NCBI GenBank assembly: GCA_018266795.1
Contig: JAFDZV010000011.1
Span: forward strand, 54,129 to 118,128
Length of the DNA: 64,000 nt
Source: Bacteroidota bacterium
Lineage (GTDB): Bacteria > Bacteroidota > Ignavibacteria > OLB7
Direction: 5' to 3'
Below are positions 63,661 through 64,000 of this stretch, in pieces; the first letter of the stretch is position 1, and each line of letters opens with the position of its first letter. Below the pieces are notes generated by a model. The model was not told the origin of the DNA and ran no database searches. It saw nothing but the letters and a program-made list of their open reading frames with translations. Made by a program: the position numbers and the translations under genes.

Positions 63661-64000
63661 GGCTTGCAAATAGGCTGTTGGTACCGATAGCCGCCGGCAC
63701 CGCATTCGGCACGGCGATGCGGGCACAGATACGCTCCGGCTATCGATGGATGCTGTGTGAGCTGGGGCCCGAACGGGATTGCAGTTCCGATGCGCACCGG
63801 CGCGGCACATCGGCACCGGCGGCGCGGGCCGACCGGGACTTCAAACCCAACCGCTTCATGCGGGCAAATCGGCATTTCGCGGAACTTGAAAGTTACGCAA
63901 CCACGCGCTTCCGCACGCTCCGGAAACGCATGGACATCACACCGAATATCGCTCGATGATCCAGACGGGCAGGGTGGTCATGCGTCCGCTTGCACCATCC
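63661..64000. other. Terminal gene-free stretch
   Basis: 340 bases before the window end. I see no convincing gene, terminator or RNA; a short open frame on the plus strand lacks recognisable similarity and is probably a composition effect. Confidence 0.35.

Noticed and set aside
63678-63959. 93-codon plus-strand frame at the window end
   Set aside because: No ribosome binding site, signal or domain; probably a composition effect.

Overview
The window is a GC-rich (roughly 60% or more by eye) bacterial chromosome segment. Three exported proteins end in a Por/type IX secretion sorting domain (PNP-type motif, final domain ending near ...MTIAR, ...FVVAR or ...VMIAR). There is also a TonB-dependent receptor with a CarboxypepD-reg-like N-terminal domain, many exported beta-rich proteins, and weak Shine-Dalgarno sites. 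Together these point to the Bacteroidota/Chlorobiota (FCB) group. A high-GC member such as an Ignavibacteria or 'Kapabacteria'-type lineage is my inference; no rRNA is present to confirm it.

Layout. 1-7.4 kb: the end of an iron-sulphur (ISC) locus (hscA ... fdx, iscX), interrupted by two T9SS cargo proteins and a superoxide dismutase, then a Lon-N domain protein. 7.5-15.4 kb: an exported TPR protein, an M24 peptidase, a small membrane protein, UspA, class I FBPase, PdxA and a YprB-like exonuclease. 15.4-22 kb: a TonB receptor, a GNAT, a type III polyketide synthase cluster with a membrane protein and a nitroreductase, and a lipoprotein MsrB. 22-29.8 kb: DUF488 protein, ValS, a P-loop kinase-like protein, a truncated exported paralogue, an MltB-like transglycosylase and SerA. 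29.8-33.1 kb: repeat-rich intergenic DNA around two GNAT paralogues and a small exported barrel protein. 33.3-42.1 kb: an M1 peptidase with a T9SS signal, DeoC, a LuxR-type regulator, DUF1232 protein, gamma-carbonic anhydrase, DinB, a second M1 peptidase and tRNA-Thr(CGT).

42.4-48.3 kb is the most interesting part. It is a compact six-gene minus-strand operon, visibly more AT-rich than its flanks. It combines a TIR-SLOG fusion protein, two ThsB-like TIR proteins, an Nmad2-like protein, a MazG-like pyrophosphohydrolase and a predicted DNA-base hypermodification (HMUDK-helical-like) protein. It reads as a Thoeris-related NAD-signalling defence system joined to a nucleotide or base-modification module.

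48.4-64 kb: three small exported proteins, one of them the intact relative of the truncated copy at 27.1 kb; then cupin, RlmL-like methyltransferase, TraB/GumN, MGDG-synthase-like glycosyltransferase, a barrel lipoprotein, an ankyrin protein, a GNAT and two exported amidohydrolases. The larger amidohydrolase is a tandem fusion of one degenerate and one intact domain.

Intergenic DNA carries at least six families of dispersed or tandem imperfect repeats (R1-R5, a 71-bp tandem pair, and inverted CAACTGACTACTGACC-type elements). Several copies are 80-90% alike, and one family keeps a long-range stem with a wobble-compatible change, suggesting structured elements.
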